The position numbers and the translations under genes are program-made. Below the pieces are notes generated by a model. It searched no databases and was not told the DNA's origin. It saw only the letters and a list, made by a program, of their open reading frames with translations. A DNA stretch of 36,031 nt from Variovorax sp. (lineage in GTDB: Bacteria > Pseudomonadota > Gammaproteobacteria > Burkholderiales > Burkholderiaceae_C): assembly GCA_017744285.1 (NCBI GenBank), contig JAGIBP010000040.1:1-36031 (forward strand), written 5' to 3'. Shown here in pieces: positions 7,606-16,408 of this stretch; the stretch's first letter is position 1; the number at the start of each line of letters is the position of its first letter.

Positions 7606-8589
7606 TCACTCGATCTTGATGTTCGCCGCCTCGACCACCCGGCGCCACTTGGCGCCCTCGGTGGCCAGGTAGGCACCCAGTTCCGCCGGCGTGCTGCCGG
7701 CCACGTCGAGCCCCTGCGCCGCGCCCAGGGCCCGCACCTCGGTGTCGGCCAGCACCTTGTTGACGGCGGTGCTCACGCGTTCCACGTCGGCCGGGTTCAT
7801 CGCGGCGGGCGCGAAGAGCGCGATCCAGGTCTCCGCACTGAAGCCCGGGTACCCCGACTCGGCCACGGTCGGTACCGACGGCAGCGCGCCGGCACGCGCC
7901 GGCCCCGTCACCGCGAGGCCGCGGATGCGATCGGCGCTCACCTGCGGAATCGAGGCCGTGAGGTCCATGAAGCCGATGTCCACGTGTCCGCCGACGATGT
8001 CCTGCAGCGCACCGGGCGTGCCCTTGTAGGGAACGTTGCGCAGCTCGATGCCCGCCGCGCGCTCGAACATCTCGGCCGCCAGATGGTGGCTGGTGCCCGT
8101 GCCGTTGGTGGCGTAGGCGATCGAACGCGGGGCCGCCTTGGCGCGATCGACGAGTTCGCGCAGCGAGCCGATGCCCGACTTCGGGCCGGCCACCACGATC
8201 ACCGGCGCGCGCGCCACCATGGAGATCGGCGCGAAGTCGCGCTGCGGCACATAGTCCAGGCCCTTGTAGAGCCACGGATTGATGGCCAGCGCCCCCGTCA
8301 CGCCCACGAGCAGGGTGTAGCCGTCGGGCGCCGCGTGCGCCACGTAGCTGGTGGCGAGATTGCCCGAGGCACCGGGCTTGTTCTCGACCACCACGGGCTG
8401 GCCCAGCAGCGGCCGCAGGCGCTCGGCGGTGAGGCGTGCGATGAAATCGGCGGACCCGCCGGGCGGAAAGGGCAGGATCAGCCGCAAGGGCTTGTTCGGG
8501 TAGGCCTGGGCGCGCGCGGGCAGGGCGAGTCCGCCGAGCGCGGCGCCCGCCAGCGCCCCGAGCGCTTGTCTGCGCGAAGCGTTGTGCAT
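7606..8589 (-). CDS. Bug/TctC-type tripartite tricarboxylate transporter binding protein
   Basis: The 327-residue periplasmic solute-binding protein begins at ATG 8589 with GGAGG just upstream. Residues 1-28 form a signal peptide with an Arg pair (NASRRQALGALAGAALGG, then ALPARAQA). Family landmarks are YPNKPLRLILPFPPGGSADF (29-49), ENKPGASGNLA, PDGYTLL, YATNGTGTSHHLAAE, VPYKGTPGALQDIVGGHVD and LPSVPTVAESGYPGF. Such proteins bind small carboxylates or similar ligands and, when paired, feed a TctAB permease. No TctA or TctB lies in the window, so it is an orphan, which is common in Burkholderiales. It is the last gene of a minus-strand operon with the monooxygenase 11 bases upstream, suggesting that it captures or senses the substrate of that pathway. 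Confidence 0.93.
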   Translation of the reverse strand: MHNASRRQALGALAGAALGGLALPARAQAYPNKPLRLILPFPPGGSADFIARLTAERLRPLLGQPVVVENKPGASGNLATSYVAHAAPDGYTLLVGVTGALAINPWLYKGLDYVPQRDFAPISMVARAPVIVVAGPKSGIGSLRELVDRAKAAPRSIAYATNGTGTSHHLAAEMFERAAGIELRNVPYKGTPGALQDIVGGHVDIGFMDLTASIPQVSADRIRGLAVTGPARAGALPSVPTVAESGYPGFSAETWIALFAPAAMNPADVERVSTAVNKVLADTEVRALGAAQGLDVAGSTPAELGAYLATEGAKWRRVVEAANIKIE

Positions 8590-8600
8590 GCCGCCTCCGC

Positions 8601-9755
8601 TCAACTCGCGACCGCCTGCTTGTCGCGGAAGTGAGGAATGATTTCCTCGGCGATGGCAGCCATGTTCGCGCGCGTCATGTCGTTGGGCAGCGTGCCGAAC
8701 TGGGTCTTGGTCAGCACGGTGCCGAAGCCGGCCAGGTGTTCGTATTCGGCCAGCTTCTCGCGCACCGTGGACGGGCTGCCGATGATCACCACGCCGGCCT
8801 TCATCAGGTCCTCGATGTTCTGCGGCTTCTTGTTGAAGCCGCCCTGGCGCGTGGCCTTGATGCGCTTCATCGCCTCGATGTTCGTGTAGCCCGGCGGCAG
8901 CAGCATCTCCATGGGCATCTTGAGCAGCGTGCCCATCAGTGCCTCCAGGTGGGGCTTGGCCTCGCGCACGGCCTTTTCGTCGGTCTCCGCGACGTAGATG
9001 CAGTTGGACCAGGCCAGCTGCTCGCTGGACGCCTCGTAGCCGTTGCGCAGCGCCTGTTCGCGGTACATGGAGAAGAACCGGGCGACCGTCTCGATGGGGC
9101 TGAGCGTCTGGCAGTAGGTGTAGCGCAGTCGGGCCGCCCATTCGATGGTGCTGCTGGAGCCCTGCGAAGGCACCCAGATCGGCGGACGCGGCGACTGGTA
9201 GGGGCGCGGCCACGGATTGACATACTTGAACTGGTAGTACTTGCCCGAGTAGGAGAAGGGTCCCGGCTCCGCCCAGGCGCGCACGATCAGGTCGTGGGCT
9301 TCCTGGAAGCGCGCCTGCGACTCGGCGGGGTTGATGCCCATGGCGTGGTACTCCGCGCCGATGCCGCGCACGAAGCCGGCGATGAAGCGGCCGCGCGTGA
9401 GGTTGTCCAGGATGGCGAACTCCTCCGCCACGCTGAGCGGGTTGTTCAGCAGCGGCAGCGCGCGGCCGAGGATCGCGATCTGCGCCTTCTTGACGCTGCG
9501 CGCCAGCGCGCCCGCGAGCACGCCCGGCGTGGGCATCAGGCCATAGGCGGTCTGGTGGTGCTCGTTGAGGCACACGCCATCGAAGCCGAGGCGGTCCGCA
9601 TATTCCATCTGGTCCAGATACTCGTGATAGAGCTCGGCGCCCAGCTGGGGGTCGTAGTGCTGGTTCGAGAAGGTGACCCAGGCGGACGCGTTGCGCTCGA
9701 TGGCCTGGAGATCGGCATGCCGGTAGGGCATCAGGTGGAAGTTGAAGAACTTCAT
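8601..9755 (-). CDS. Luciferase-like (LLM class) flavin-dependent monooxygenase
   Basis: The 384-residue protein has the bacterial-luciferase TIM-barrel pattern: MKFFNFHLMPYRH at the start, EYADRLGFDGVCLNEHHQTAYG (about 51-72), ALPLLNNPLSVAEEFAILDNL (99-119), GRFIAGFVRGIGAEYHAMGI, FSYSGKYYQFKYVNPWPRP, PIWVPSQGSSSTIEWAAR and, near the end, VIIGSPSTVREKLAEY. These enzymes use FMNH2 and oxygen to oxidise aldehydes, ketones, sulfonates or related compounds. The specific substrate is not visible. Its start overlaps the upstream hydrolase stop by four bases (ATGA), and an NADPH:FMN reductase is encoded in the same operon, the partner expected of a two-component monooxygenase. Cytoplasmic, with no signal peptide. 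Confidence 0.92.
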   Translation of the reverse strand: MKFFNFHLMPYRHADLQAIERNASAWVTFSNQHYDPQLGAELYHEYLDQMEYADRLGFDGVCLNEHHQTAYGLMPTPGVLAGALARSVKKAQIAILGRALPLLNNPLSVAEEFAILDNLTRGRFIAGFVRGIGAEYHAMGINPAESQARFQEAHDLIVRAWAEPGPFSYSGKYYQFKYVNPWPRPYQSPRPPIWVPSQGSSSTIEWAARLRYTYCQTLSPIETVARFFSMYREQALRNGYEASSEQLAWSNCIYVAETDEKAVREAKPHLEALMGTLLKMPMEMLLPPGYTNIEAMKRIKATRQGGFNKKPQNIEDLMKAGVVIIGSPSTVREKLAEYEHLAGFGTVLTKTQFGTLPNDMTRANMAAIAEEIIPHFRDKQAVAS

Positions 9756-10549
9756 GCGTTGTGGCTCCGGGAAGACGAGATGAATTGGGCGATGGCCGAT
9801 GCCAGCTCGGCCGGCTTCTCGAGGGCGGGGAGGTGGCCGCAGGCGGCGATGTCCACGCGGCGGGCGCCCGCGATCTGCTCGCTCCACGCCTGGGCGTAGG
9901 CGGGCGGCAGGATCCGGTCTTCGGCGCCCCAGGCCACCAGCGTCGGCACCGAGATGCGGCGCAGCCACTTGGCCAGCTGCGGGTCATGGCCGCGCGGCTG
10001 CCAGGTCAGGCGCGCGGTGACTTCCTTGTTCTTGATGAGGGCCATGTCCTGCGCGTCCGTGCGCGCCGCGCCCGCGAGCTCGCGGGCCAGCGCGGCGTCG
10101 TGCACGCTGTCGCGCCACAGCTCTTCGTCCGTGCGCAGGAAGACGTCCACCACCGGAACGCCTTCGACGTGGAGGCCCGCCGCGCTCACCAGCGTAAGCG
10201 AGGCGAGCGCGCTGCTGTTGCGCACCGCCATCTCGGCCGCGATCCAGCCGCCGAGGTCGTGACCGATCAGATGGACCTTGCCGAGCGACTGCTGCTCGAT
10301 GAGTTCCAGGTAGAAGTTCGCGAGGTCGGCGATGTGGTCGAGCCAGGCCGGCGCGTCGGTGCCGCCGTAGCCCGGATGCTCGGGCACCAGGCAACGGGCG
10401 TTGTCGGCGAGGCGGCCGGGTACGCTGCCCCAGCTCTCGCGCCCGTCGCTGCCGTGCAGGAAAAGAAGGGTGGCCGGTCCCGCGCCGTGCTGGTCGACGC
10501 GGATCTCTGTGTCACGCACGCGCAGCGTGCTCGTAGGGGGCTGGTCCAT
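9752..10549 (-). CDS. Alpha/beta hydrolase (Asp-nucleophile type motif)
   Basis: The 265-residue protein has the alpha/beta hydrolase pattern: LLFLHGSDG (28-36, oxyanion hole), HPGYGGTD (58-65), LIGHDLGGWIA (94-104), WGAEDRILPP with Asp near 211, and CGHLPALEKP with His239. The nucleophile-elbow residue is Asp98 (G-H-D-L-G), as in epoxide hydrolases and haloalkane dehalogenases, rather than Ser; assignment to one of these reactions is inference. Its stop overlaps the monooxygenase start. It lies 64 bases downstream of the flavin reductase gene. Within the operon it could open a lactone, ester or epoxide made by the monooxygenase. Confidence 0.9.
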   Translation of the reverse strand: MDQPPTSTLRVRDTEIRVDQHGAGPATLLFLHGSDGRESWGSVPGRLADNARCLVPEHPGYGGTDAPAWLDHIADLANFYLELIEQQSLGKVHLIGHDLGGWIAAEMAVRNSSALASLTLVSAAGLHVEGVPVVDVFLRTDEELWRDSVHDAALARELAGAARTDAQDMALIKNKEVTARLTWQPRGHDPQLAKWLRRISVPTLVAWGAEDRILPPAYAQAWSEQIAGARRVDIAACGHLPALEKPAELASAIAQFISSSRSHNA

Positions 10550-10613
10550 CGATGTATGTCTCCTCGGGGCTGTGAAAGAAAAAAGGGGGGCGGGGCGCGT
10601 CCGGGCCGAGGCC

Positions 10614-11210
10614 TCAGGCCGCCCGGGCCAGGGGAGCGGCGCGGGCCGCCAGCAACTGCTGCGCATGCGCGAAGTCGCGCACCTCCTGCGCGAGGATGCG
10701 CAGCTGCTGGTCGACCTGCGAGGACAGGCAGCGCCCGTCCGGCGCGAAGGCCGGCTCGCTGCCCGATACGCACACGCCCAGCGGCGTCGGCCAGCCGCGC
10801 AGCGCATGCACGATGTCGCGCAGCGCCGAGAGCGTGCTGGCCGCACCCTGGTGGCCGGCCGCCGTCGCGATGCAACCCACGGCGCGTCCGCTCAGGTAGG
10901 GCCGCGTGTCTTCGCGCAGCTCCTCGGTGTAGTCGAGCACGTTCTTGATGGCGCCCGACACGCCCCCGTGGTAGCCGGGGGAGCCGAGGATCACGCCGTC
11001 GGCGCGGCGCAGGCAATCCAGGAGGCGCGTGACCGCGGGCGTGCGCGCAGGCGCATGCGGGGCGTACAGCGGCAGGTCCAGGTCGGCACCGCACAGGAGC
11101 ACGGTCTGGGCATCCATCGCGGAAAGCGCGTGCCGCAGCGCGCGCTCGGTGGAGGAGCCGGGGCGCGTGGTGCCGCCGATGGCCACGATGAGGGGGCGAA
11201 AGGTTCGCAT
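10614..11210 (-). CDS. NAD(P)H-dependent FMN reductase
   Basis: The 198-residue flavodoxin-fold protein begins MRTFRPLIVAIGGTTRPGSS (phosphate-binding loop TTRPGSST at 14-21). It carries the FMN-binding block GVILGSPGYHGGVSGAIKNVLDYT (72-95), typical of the SsuE/NADPH-dependent FMN reductase family. It would supply reduced FMN to the luciferase-like monooxygenase two genes downstream. As the first gene of the minus-strand operon, it faces the divergent promoter region with the palindrome at 11266-11279. The start at ATG 11210 is the first residue of the conserved domain; upstream in-frame ATGs would add residues across the promoter region and are unlikely. Confidence 0.92.
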   Translation of the reverse strand: MRTFRPLIVAIGGTTRPGSSTERALRHALSAMDAQTVLLCGADLDLPLYAPHAPARTPAVTRLLDCLRRADGVILGSPGYHGGVSGAIKNVLDYTEELREDTRPYLSGRAVGCIATAAGHQGAASTLSALRDIVHALRGWPTPLGVCVSGSEPAFAPDGRCLSSQVDQQLRILAQEVRDFAHAQQLLAARAAPLARAA

Positions 11211-11265
11211 AGGGCTGGAGGTCTCGCTGTCCTGGGGGTTCGAAGCCGAGAAATTTCGGCTATTA

Positions 11266-11314
11266 CATAGATATCTATGCATATAATTTGACCGAGCGTT
11301 TTGACTCATGTCAA
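11266..11314. promoter_or_regulatory. Divergent regulatory region with two palindromes and TATAAT
   Basis: A perfect 14-base palindrome CATAGATATCTATG (11266-11279) is followed by TATAAT (11282-11287, plus strand) and by a second inverted repeat TTGAC-TCAT-GTCAA (11301-11314). The stretch is conspicuously AT-rich in a 70% GC context and lies between the divergent flavin-reductase operon and the esterase/marR genes. A MarR dimer site is the obvious candidate, but this is inferred from symmetry and position. Confidence 0.6.
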
Positions 11315-11353
11315 TAGGAGAACCCGCGCCGCGAGCGCATGGAGACAAGGTTC

Positions 11354-12280
11354 ATGAGTGACATTGCGGATGACGATGAAGTGACGCGCGCGCACGCGCT
11401 GGCGAAGATCGGCCGGCAGCTGGGCGCGGACGAACTCGCGCGCAGCGAAGCGCTGTGGAAAGACGCAGTCGCGGCGCGCGCGGGCAGCGCGGCCCGCGAG
11501 GTGCTCGACCTCGCCTACGGCGACCACCCGCGCCAGCGCCTCGACCTGTACGCGCCCGACGCGGCGCCGCCTGCGCGGGGCGGGCGGCCGATCGTGCTCT
11601 TCGTTCCCGGCGGTGGCTTCACCGGTGGCGACAAGCGAAAGCCGGGCTCTCCGTTCAACGGCAATGTCGGACGATGGGCCGCGATGCAAGGCTGGGTCGG
11701 CATCGTCATGAACTACCGGCTGGCACCCGAGTTCGCGTGGCCCAGCGCCGCCGAGGACCTGGGGGATGCGCTGGCCTGGGTGCAGCAGCACGCCTTCGCC
11801 CACGGCGGCGATCCGGCGCGCCTGGTGCTGGTCGGGCACTCGGCCGGCGCGGCGCATGTGGCGAGCTACCTCGCCCACCGCGCGCCGCGCGGCCATCGCC
11901 GCTTGGGCGCGCGCGCGGCCGTGCTGCTCTCGGGCATCTACGACATCCCGGCGATGGGCGACCGGCCTTCGGTGCGCAGCTACTACGGCGACGATGCGCG
12001 CATGCATGGCGAGCGCTCCTGCGTCGTCGGGCTGTGCGAACAGGACCTGCCGCTCTTCGTCGCCGTCGCGGCCGAAGACCCGGACGGCTTTCACGCGCAG
12101 GCGCTCACGCTGCTCACGCACCTGCAGGTGCGGCGCGGCCGGCTGCCGGACTTCATGGTGGTTCAGGCGCACAACCACTACACCGAGACCCTGCACCTGG
12201 GCAGCGGCACCGGCGAGCTGTCGCCGGCGCTCGCGCGGTTCATCCGGCGGCACACCGATGGCCCCCGCGCTCGTGCCTGA
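11354..12280 (+). CDS. Alpha/beta hydrolase, esterase/formamidase type
   Basis: The 308-residue protein probably starts at ATG 11354 (MSDIADDDE) with GGAG ten bases upstream; ATG 11339 would add five residues. After a helical N-terminal arm come YGDHPRQRLDLYAPD (55-69), the oxyanion motif VLFVPGGGFTGGDKRKPG (81-98), VGIVMNYRLAPEFAWPSAAEDL (115-136), the nucleophile GHSAGAAH (Ser163) and a C-terminal HNHYTE with the likely catalytic His. This matches the hormone-sensitive-lipase/kynurenine-formamidase-like esterases. No signal peptide. It is divergent from the monooxygenase operon and 110 bases upstream of a marR gene, so it is likely part of the same catabolic regulon. It would hydrolyse an ester, lactone or amide of unknown identity. 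Confidence 0.9.
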   Translation: MSDIADDDEVTRAHALAKIGRQLGADELARSEALWKDAVAARAGSAAREVLDLAYGDHPRQRLDLYAPDAAPPARGGRPIVLFVPGGGFTGGDKRKPGSPFNGNVGRWAAMQGWVGIVMNYRLAPEFAWPSAAEDLGDALAWVQQHAFAHGGDPARLVLVGHSAGAAHVASYLAHRAPRGHRRLGARAAVLLSGIYDIPAMGDRPSVRSYYGDDARMHGERSCVVGLCEQDLPLFVAVAAEDPDGFHAQALTLLTHLQVRRGRLPDFMVVQAHNHYTETLHLGSGTGELSPALARFIRRHTDGPRARA

Positions 12281-12390
12281 GCCGCGGCCTGCGGGGCACG
12301 CCGCCACGGGGCTCATCTGGCAGACTCCGCGTTTTCAGATCACCGGCCTTCGCGCGCGCACGGCCGGCACGAGAACGCATCGCCGCTGCC

Positions 12391-12951
12391 ATGAAGAACA
12401 GATCTCAAGTGATCGCCGACCTGCTGGACAAGCCCGGACACCTGATCCGTCGGGCGCATCAGATGTCGGTGGCGATCTTCGAAAGCGAGGCATCGCCCTT
12501 CGGCATCACGGCGCCGCAGCACGTGGTCATGACGGCGCTGTTCAAGAACCCGGGCGTGGACCAGGTCACGCTTGCCGGCCTGGTGGCGCTGGACAAGGTG
12601 ACCACGGGCAGCATCGTCGCGCGGCTGGCGGGCCGCGGCCTGCTGCGGCGCGAGCACTCGCAGGTCGACGGCCGCGCGCGCGCGCTCTACCTGACCGACG
12701 AAGGCGCGCTGCTCTTGCGCGGCATGCAGAGCGCGGTTCGCAAGTCGCAGCGCACCTTGCTGCTTCACCTGTCGGGCGAGGAGCGCAAGGTCTTCGTGCG
12801 CCTGCTGCGGCAGGTGATCGGCGTGGAAGAGGAACTCAAGGGCCTGAACCGGCCCCGCAAGGGCGCGCGCTTCGCGACCGAGCGCCCGGACGAGGCCGCC
12901 GCGGCGCGTGCCGCCCCACGCGCCAGCCGATCGCGGCGGCAGGCCGGTTGA
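12391..12951 (+). CDS. MarR-family regulator of the catabolic region
   Basis: The 186-residue protein starts at ATG 12391. The winged helix-turn-helix covers about residues 45-120: VDQVTLAGLVALDKVTTGSI is the HTH, and ARLAGRGLLRREHSQVDGRA is the recognition-helix end and wing (D-x-R-A-R). It is followed by the dimerisation helix containing LSGEERKVFVRLLRQVIGVE. The C-terminal 30 residues are basic and disordered (RATERPDEAAAARAAPRAS-like). MarR proteins usually repress neighbouring genes and are released by an aromatic or other small ligand. Its position between the divergent esterase/monooxygenase genes and the ABC-importer operon makes it the likely local regulator. No site is proven. Confidence 0.9.
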   Translation: MKNRSQVIADLLDKPGHLIRRAHQMSVAIFESEASPFGITAPQHVVMTALFKNPGVDQVTLAGLVALDKVTTGSIVARLAGRGLLRREHSQVDGRARALYLTDEGALLLRGMQSAVRKSQRTLLLHLSGEERKVFVRLLRQVIGVEEELKGLNRPRKGARFATERPDEAAAARAAPRASRSRRQAG

Positions 12952-12997
12952 AGGCTGCCGCGACGCGGCGAAGACATCCCCCTGGGGCGGCTTCCGA

Positions 12998-13026
12998 TTG
13001 ACTCGGCAAGGTCGGGGTCTTATCTT
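12998..13026 (+). promoter_or_regulatory. Sigma-70-type promoter of the ABC importer operon
   Basis: TTGACT (12998-13003), a 17-base spacer and TATCTT (13021-13026) make a near-consensus promoter directed at the substrate-binding-protein gene 45 bases downstream. Transcription should start near 13033, within the inverted repeat. Confidence 0.65.
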
Positions 13027-13032
13027 TCATTG

Positions 13033-13046
13033 GTAATACAACTTAC
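13033..13046. promoter_or_regulatory. Candidate operator GTAA-N6-TTAC
   Basis: Inverted arms GTAA (13033-13036) and TTAC (13043-13046) sit immediately after the -10 element, where a repressor would block initiation. On the reverse strand the flank reads TAGTAAGTTGTATTA, which shares TAGTA-N5-T(A/C)T(A/T)A with the repeat at 23335-23350. MarR binding is an inference. Confidence 0.45.
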
Positions 13047-13070
13047 TATTTTTCGAACAAAGGAGACAAC

Positions 13071-14609
13071 ATGGTTCCATTCAACCGGCGTGACCTGCTC
13101 AAGTCGTCGATGGCCGCGGCCGCCAGCGGCCTGCCGGCCTGGGCCGCCTGGGCCGCCGACGAGCAGCACCTGCGCATCCAGAGCAATCCGATGAATTCGC
13201 TCGACCCGGCCCACCAGACCTCGGCCGGCGACGAAGGGCGCGTCGCGATCCTGGTGAGCAACGCGCTCATGCGCTACGTGCCGGGCGCGAAGTACGACCT
13301 CGTGCCCGATCTCGCCACCGGCTTCGAGGTGAGCGAAGGCGGGAAGGTCTACACCTTCAAGCTGCGCAAGGACGTGAAGTGGCACGGCAACTTCGGCATG
13401 TTCACCGCGCGCGACGTGAAGTGGTCGGTCGAACGCATCCTCGACCCCGAGACCAAGTCGCGCAACGCCGGCCAGCTGCAGGAGATCGCCGCGGTGGAAG
13501 TGGTCGACGACCACACCGTGCGCTTCCGCCTGAAGGCCCCGTCGGCGGTGTTCCCGCACGCGCTGGCGACCTTCCGCGGCGGCTTCATGATGTCCGAGGC
13601 CGCCTCCAAGGCGCAGGGCGCCGACTACGGCCGCCAGATCATCGGCACCGGCCCCTATGTGGTCGAGAAGTCGGTGCTCGACCAGGAAGTGGTCCTGCGC
13701 CGCAACGACGACTACTTCGGCGAAAAGGGCAAGCTCGAGCGCATCACCTTCAAGGTGATCCGCGAGGCCAGCACCGCGACGCTCGCCTTCGACCGCGGCC
13801 AGCTCGACATCGTGGCCATGAAGGAGCGCGAGAACATCGACCGCTATGCGCGCAACCCCAAGGCCGAAGTGCGCGTGTCGGATGTGTCCACCGGCGTCTT
13901 CCTGCTGAGCTTCAACACCTCGAAGGCGCCTTTCAACCGCAAGGAGGTGCGCCAGGCCTTCCAGCATGCAATCGACAAGAAGGCGATCGTGCAGGCCGTG
14001 TACGGCCAGCGCGGCCGCGTCATCGACACCGTGCTGCCGCCCGGTGTCGAGGGCTACACCGATGCCGTGCGCCGCTACGAGCACGACCCGGCCAAGGCGC
14101 GCAAGATGCTGGCCGACGCGGGCGTGGGCAACCTGGTGTGCACGCTCACCATTCCCACCGACTACCAGCGCGAGGCCGTCATGCTGCAGGCCCAGCTCAA
14201 GGCGGCCGGCGTGACGCTGAACCTCAAGATGATCGACCGCCCCACCTGGTTCCGCGCGCTCGGACAGGGCGAGCACGACATCATCTGGAACGCGCACTTC
14301 CGCGCACCGGTGGCGGACGCCTTCCTCTTCTCGAGCTACCACTCGAGCAACCAGCCGCCCAAGGGCACCAACTGCGCCTTCTACGCCGGCGTGGACGACC
14401 TCATCGACAAGGCCCGCGTGACCTTCGACGACAAGGCGCGCGCGGGGCTCTATTCCGAGGCGCTCAAGCGCATCGCCGAAGACAGCCCCGCCATCCCGCT
14501 GACGCTGGAGCTGAACACCCACGTGGTGCAGAAGTACGTCAAGGACCTGGGGCCCTACCGTGTGCCCGAGAACGCACCGCTGGTCGAGACGGCCTACATC
14601 CAGAAGTAG
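13071..14609 (+). CDS. ABC importer substrate-binding protein, family 5 (DppA/OppA-like)
   Basis: The 512-residue periplasmic protein starts at ATG 13071 after AAGGAG. Residues 1-28 form a twin-arginine-type signal (NRRDLLKSSMAAAASG, then WAAWAADE). The mature protein carries the SBP_bac_5 pattern: NPMNSLDPAHQTS, LVPDLATGFEVSEGGKVYTFKLRKDVKWH (about 84-112), FTARDVKWSVERILDP, IIGTGPYVVEK, RRNDDYFGEKGKLERITFKVI, APFNRKEVRQAFQHAIDKKAIV and a C-terminal PLTLELNTHVV. Family members bind peptides, nickel, opines, sugars or other ligands; specificity cannot be deduced. It is the first gene of a five-gene operon with two permeases and two ATPases and has its own promoter and candidate operator. Confidence 0.94.
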   Translation: MVPFNRRDLLKSSMAAAASGLPAWAAWAADEQHLRIQSNPMNSLDPAHQTSAGDEGRVAILVSNALMRYVPGAKYDLVPDLATGFEVSEGGKVYTFKLRKDVKWHGNFGMFTARDVKWSVERILDPETKSRNAGQLQEIAAVEVVDDHTVRFRLKAPSAVFPHALATFRGGFMMSEAASKAQGADYGRQIIGTGPYVVEKSVLDQEVVLRRNDDYFGEKGKLERITFKVIREASTATLAFDRGQLDIVAMKERENIDRYARNPKAEVRVSDVSTGVFLLSFNTSKAPFNRKEVRQAFQHAIDKKAIVQAVYGQRGRVIDTVLPPGVEGYTDAVRRYEHDPAKARKMLADAGVGNLVCTLTIPTDYQREAVMLQAQLKAAGVTLNLKMIDRPTWFRALGQGEHDIIWNAHFRAPVADAFLFSSYHSSNQPPKGTNCAFYAGVDDLIDKARVTFDDKARAGLYSEALKRIAEDSPAIPLTLELNTHVVQKYVKDLGPYRVPENAPLVETAYIQK

Positions 14610-14634
14610 CGAGCCCCGCGGCCGACCGTTGTCG

Positions 14635-15570
14635 ATGACCCTCTTCTTCCGATTCCTGCTGCGGGCGGTGCCCACGCTCCTGGGCGCCATCACGATCCTG
14701 TTCCTGATCCTGCGCATGATCCCGGGCGACCCGGCGCAGGCCATGCTCGGCGCCGACGCGAGCGCGGCCGACCTGGCGCGCCTGCGCGCGCAGCTCGGGC
14801 TCGACAAGCCCGTGGTGGTGCAGTACCTGTACTACATGGCCGACTTCCTGCGCGGCGACTGGGGCAACTCGATCGTGACCAAGACGCCCGCGCTCGCGCG
14901 GGTGCTGGAAGTGCTTCCCTCCACGCTGATGCTGTGCGCCGGCGCCATGGTGGTCATCGTGGCGGTGAGCATTCCGGCCGGTGTGGTGAGCGCCGTGCGG
15001 CGCGACAGCTGGGTCGACTATGCGGTCTCGGTGCTGGTGTTCCTGCTCATGTCGATGCCCCAGTTCTGGCTCGGCCTGCTGATGCTGCTGGTGTTCGCGT
15101 ACTGGCTCGACTGGTTCCCGATCTACGGCGCGGCTGACGGCGGCGGCCTGCTCACGCAGCTGCATCACATCGCCTTGCCCGCGCTCACGCTGGCGGCCAG
15201 CTTCATGGCGCTCGCGACACGCCTCACGCGCTCCAGCATGCTCGAGGTGCTGGGCCGCGAGTACGTACGCACCGCGCGCGCCAAGGGCCTGGCCGAACCG
15301 GTGGTGATCGTGCGCCACGCGCTGCGCAACGCGCTGCTGTCGGTCATCACCGTGCTCGGGCTGACCGTGGGCCAGCTGCTCGGCGGCGCCGTCATCGTCG
15401 AGGTCGTGTTCGCGCGCCCCGGCGTGGGCACCATGATCTGGGACGCCATCCTGCAGCGCGACTATCCGCAGGTGCAGGCGGCGGTGGCCGTGTTCGCGGG
15501 CCTCTTCATCCTCACGAACTTCCTCACGGATGTGCTCTACAGCGCGCTGAATCCGCGCATCCGCATCTGA
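14635..15570 (+). CDS. ABC importer permease, DppB-like
   Basis: The 311-residue inner-membrane permease begins MTLFFRFLLRAVPTLLGAIT, with the typical first helix followed by FLILRMIPGDPAQAMLGADAS (the DppB/OppB RxxPGDPA block) and a periplasmic loop. Further helices lie near 100-122, 133-160, 180-200, 238-262 and 280-302. The cytoplasmic EAA motif is MLEVLGREYVRTARAKGLAE (about 201-220), the contact site for the ATPases. It lies 25 bases after the binding-protein gene and ten bases before the second permease. Confidence 0.94.
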   Translation: MTLFFRFLLRAVPTLLGAITILFLILRMIPGDPAQAMLGADASAADLARLRAQLGLDKPVVVQYLYYMADFLRGDWGNSIVTKTPALARVLEVLPSTLMLCAGAMVVIVAVSIPAGVVSAVRRDSWVDYAVSVLVFLLMSMPQFWLGLLMLLVFAYWLDWFPIYGAADGGGLLTQLHHIALPALTLAASFMALATRLTRSSMLEVLGREYVRTARAKGLAEPVVIVRHALRNALLSVITVLGLTVGQLLGGAVIVEVVFARPGVGTMIWDAILQRDYPQVQAAVAVFAGLFILTNFLTDVLYSALNPRIRI

Positions 15571-15580
15571 TCGTCACGCC

Positions 15581-16408
15581 ATGTCTCGCATCCTCAGGAG
15601 CCCCAAGGCTCTGGTCGGCGCCGCGCTGATCGTTCTCATCCTGCTGGCGGCGCTGCTGGCCCCCTGGGCGGCGCCGCACGATCCGCTGGCCATCGACCCG
15701 GCGGTCGGCATGCTGCCCCCCGCGTCCGGCTACTGGCTGGGCACGGACTTCTTCGGCCGCGACGTGCTCTCGCGCATGATGTGGGGCGCGCGCCCCTCGC
15801 TGCTGATCGGCTTCTCGAGTGTGGCCATCGGCTGCCTGGTCGGGAGCATGCTGGGCGTGCTGGCGGGCTACTTCAAGGGCTGGGTCGACATGCTCGTCAT
15901 GCGGCCCATCGACATGCTGCTGAGCTTTCCGATCGTGATCCTCGCGCTGGCGATGGTCGCGGCGCTCGGCCCGAGCCTGTTCAACCTGATCCTCACCATC
16001 AGCCTGCTCTTCGTGCCGCGCTTCGCGCGCGTGGTGCGCGCGGAGACACTGGCGTTGCGCGAGCTCGACTACGTGGAGGCGGCGCGTGCGAGCGGCCACA
16101 CGCCCTGGGCCATCATCCGCCGCCACCTGCTGCCCAACGCGACGGCGCAGATCATCGTGACTTGCACCGTGTTCCTCGCGGACGCGATCCTGATCGAGGC
16201 CGGTCTCTCGTTCCTGGGCGTGGGCGTGACGCCGCCCGAGCCCTCGTGGGGCAACATGCTGGCCGAGGGTCGCAGCAACATCCTCGGCGCGCCCTGGCTG
16301 ATGACCTTCCCGGGCCTCATGCTGACCTGCACGCTGGTCGGCTTCAACCTGCTCGGCGACGCCCTGCGCGACATCCTCGATCCCCGGCTGCACGGAGGCC
16401 GCCCATGA
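15581..16408 (+). CDS. ABC importer permease, DppC-like
   Basis: The 275-residue permease starts at ATG 15581. An N-terminal helix ([21 protein letters not shown], 11-31) precedes [20 protein letters not shown] and [22 protein letters not shown], the signature of DppC/OppC proteins. The EAA loop is [22 protein letters not shown] (about 154-175). The C-terminal block [24 protein letters not shown] is also diagnostic. It pairs with the DppB-like protein to form the channel. Its stop overlaps the start of the first ATPase gene (ATGA, 16405-16408), indicating translational coupling. Confidence 0.94.
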   Translation: MSRILRSPKALVGAALIVLILLAALLAPWAAPHDPLAIDPAVGMLPPASGYWLGTDFFGRDVLSRMMWGARPSLLIGFSSVAIGCLVGSMLGVLAGYFKGWVDMLVMRPIDMLLSFPIVILALAMVAALGPSLFNLILTISLLFVPRFARVVRAETLALRELDYVEAARASGHTPWAIIRRHLLPNATAQIIVTCTVFLADAILIEAGLSFLGVGVTPPEPSWGNMLAEGRSNILGAPWLMTFPGLMLTCTLVGFNLLGDALRDILDPRLHGGRP

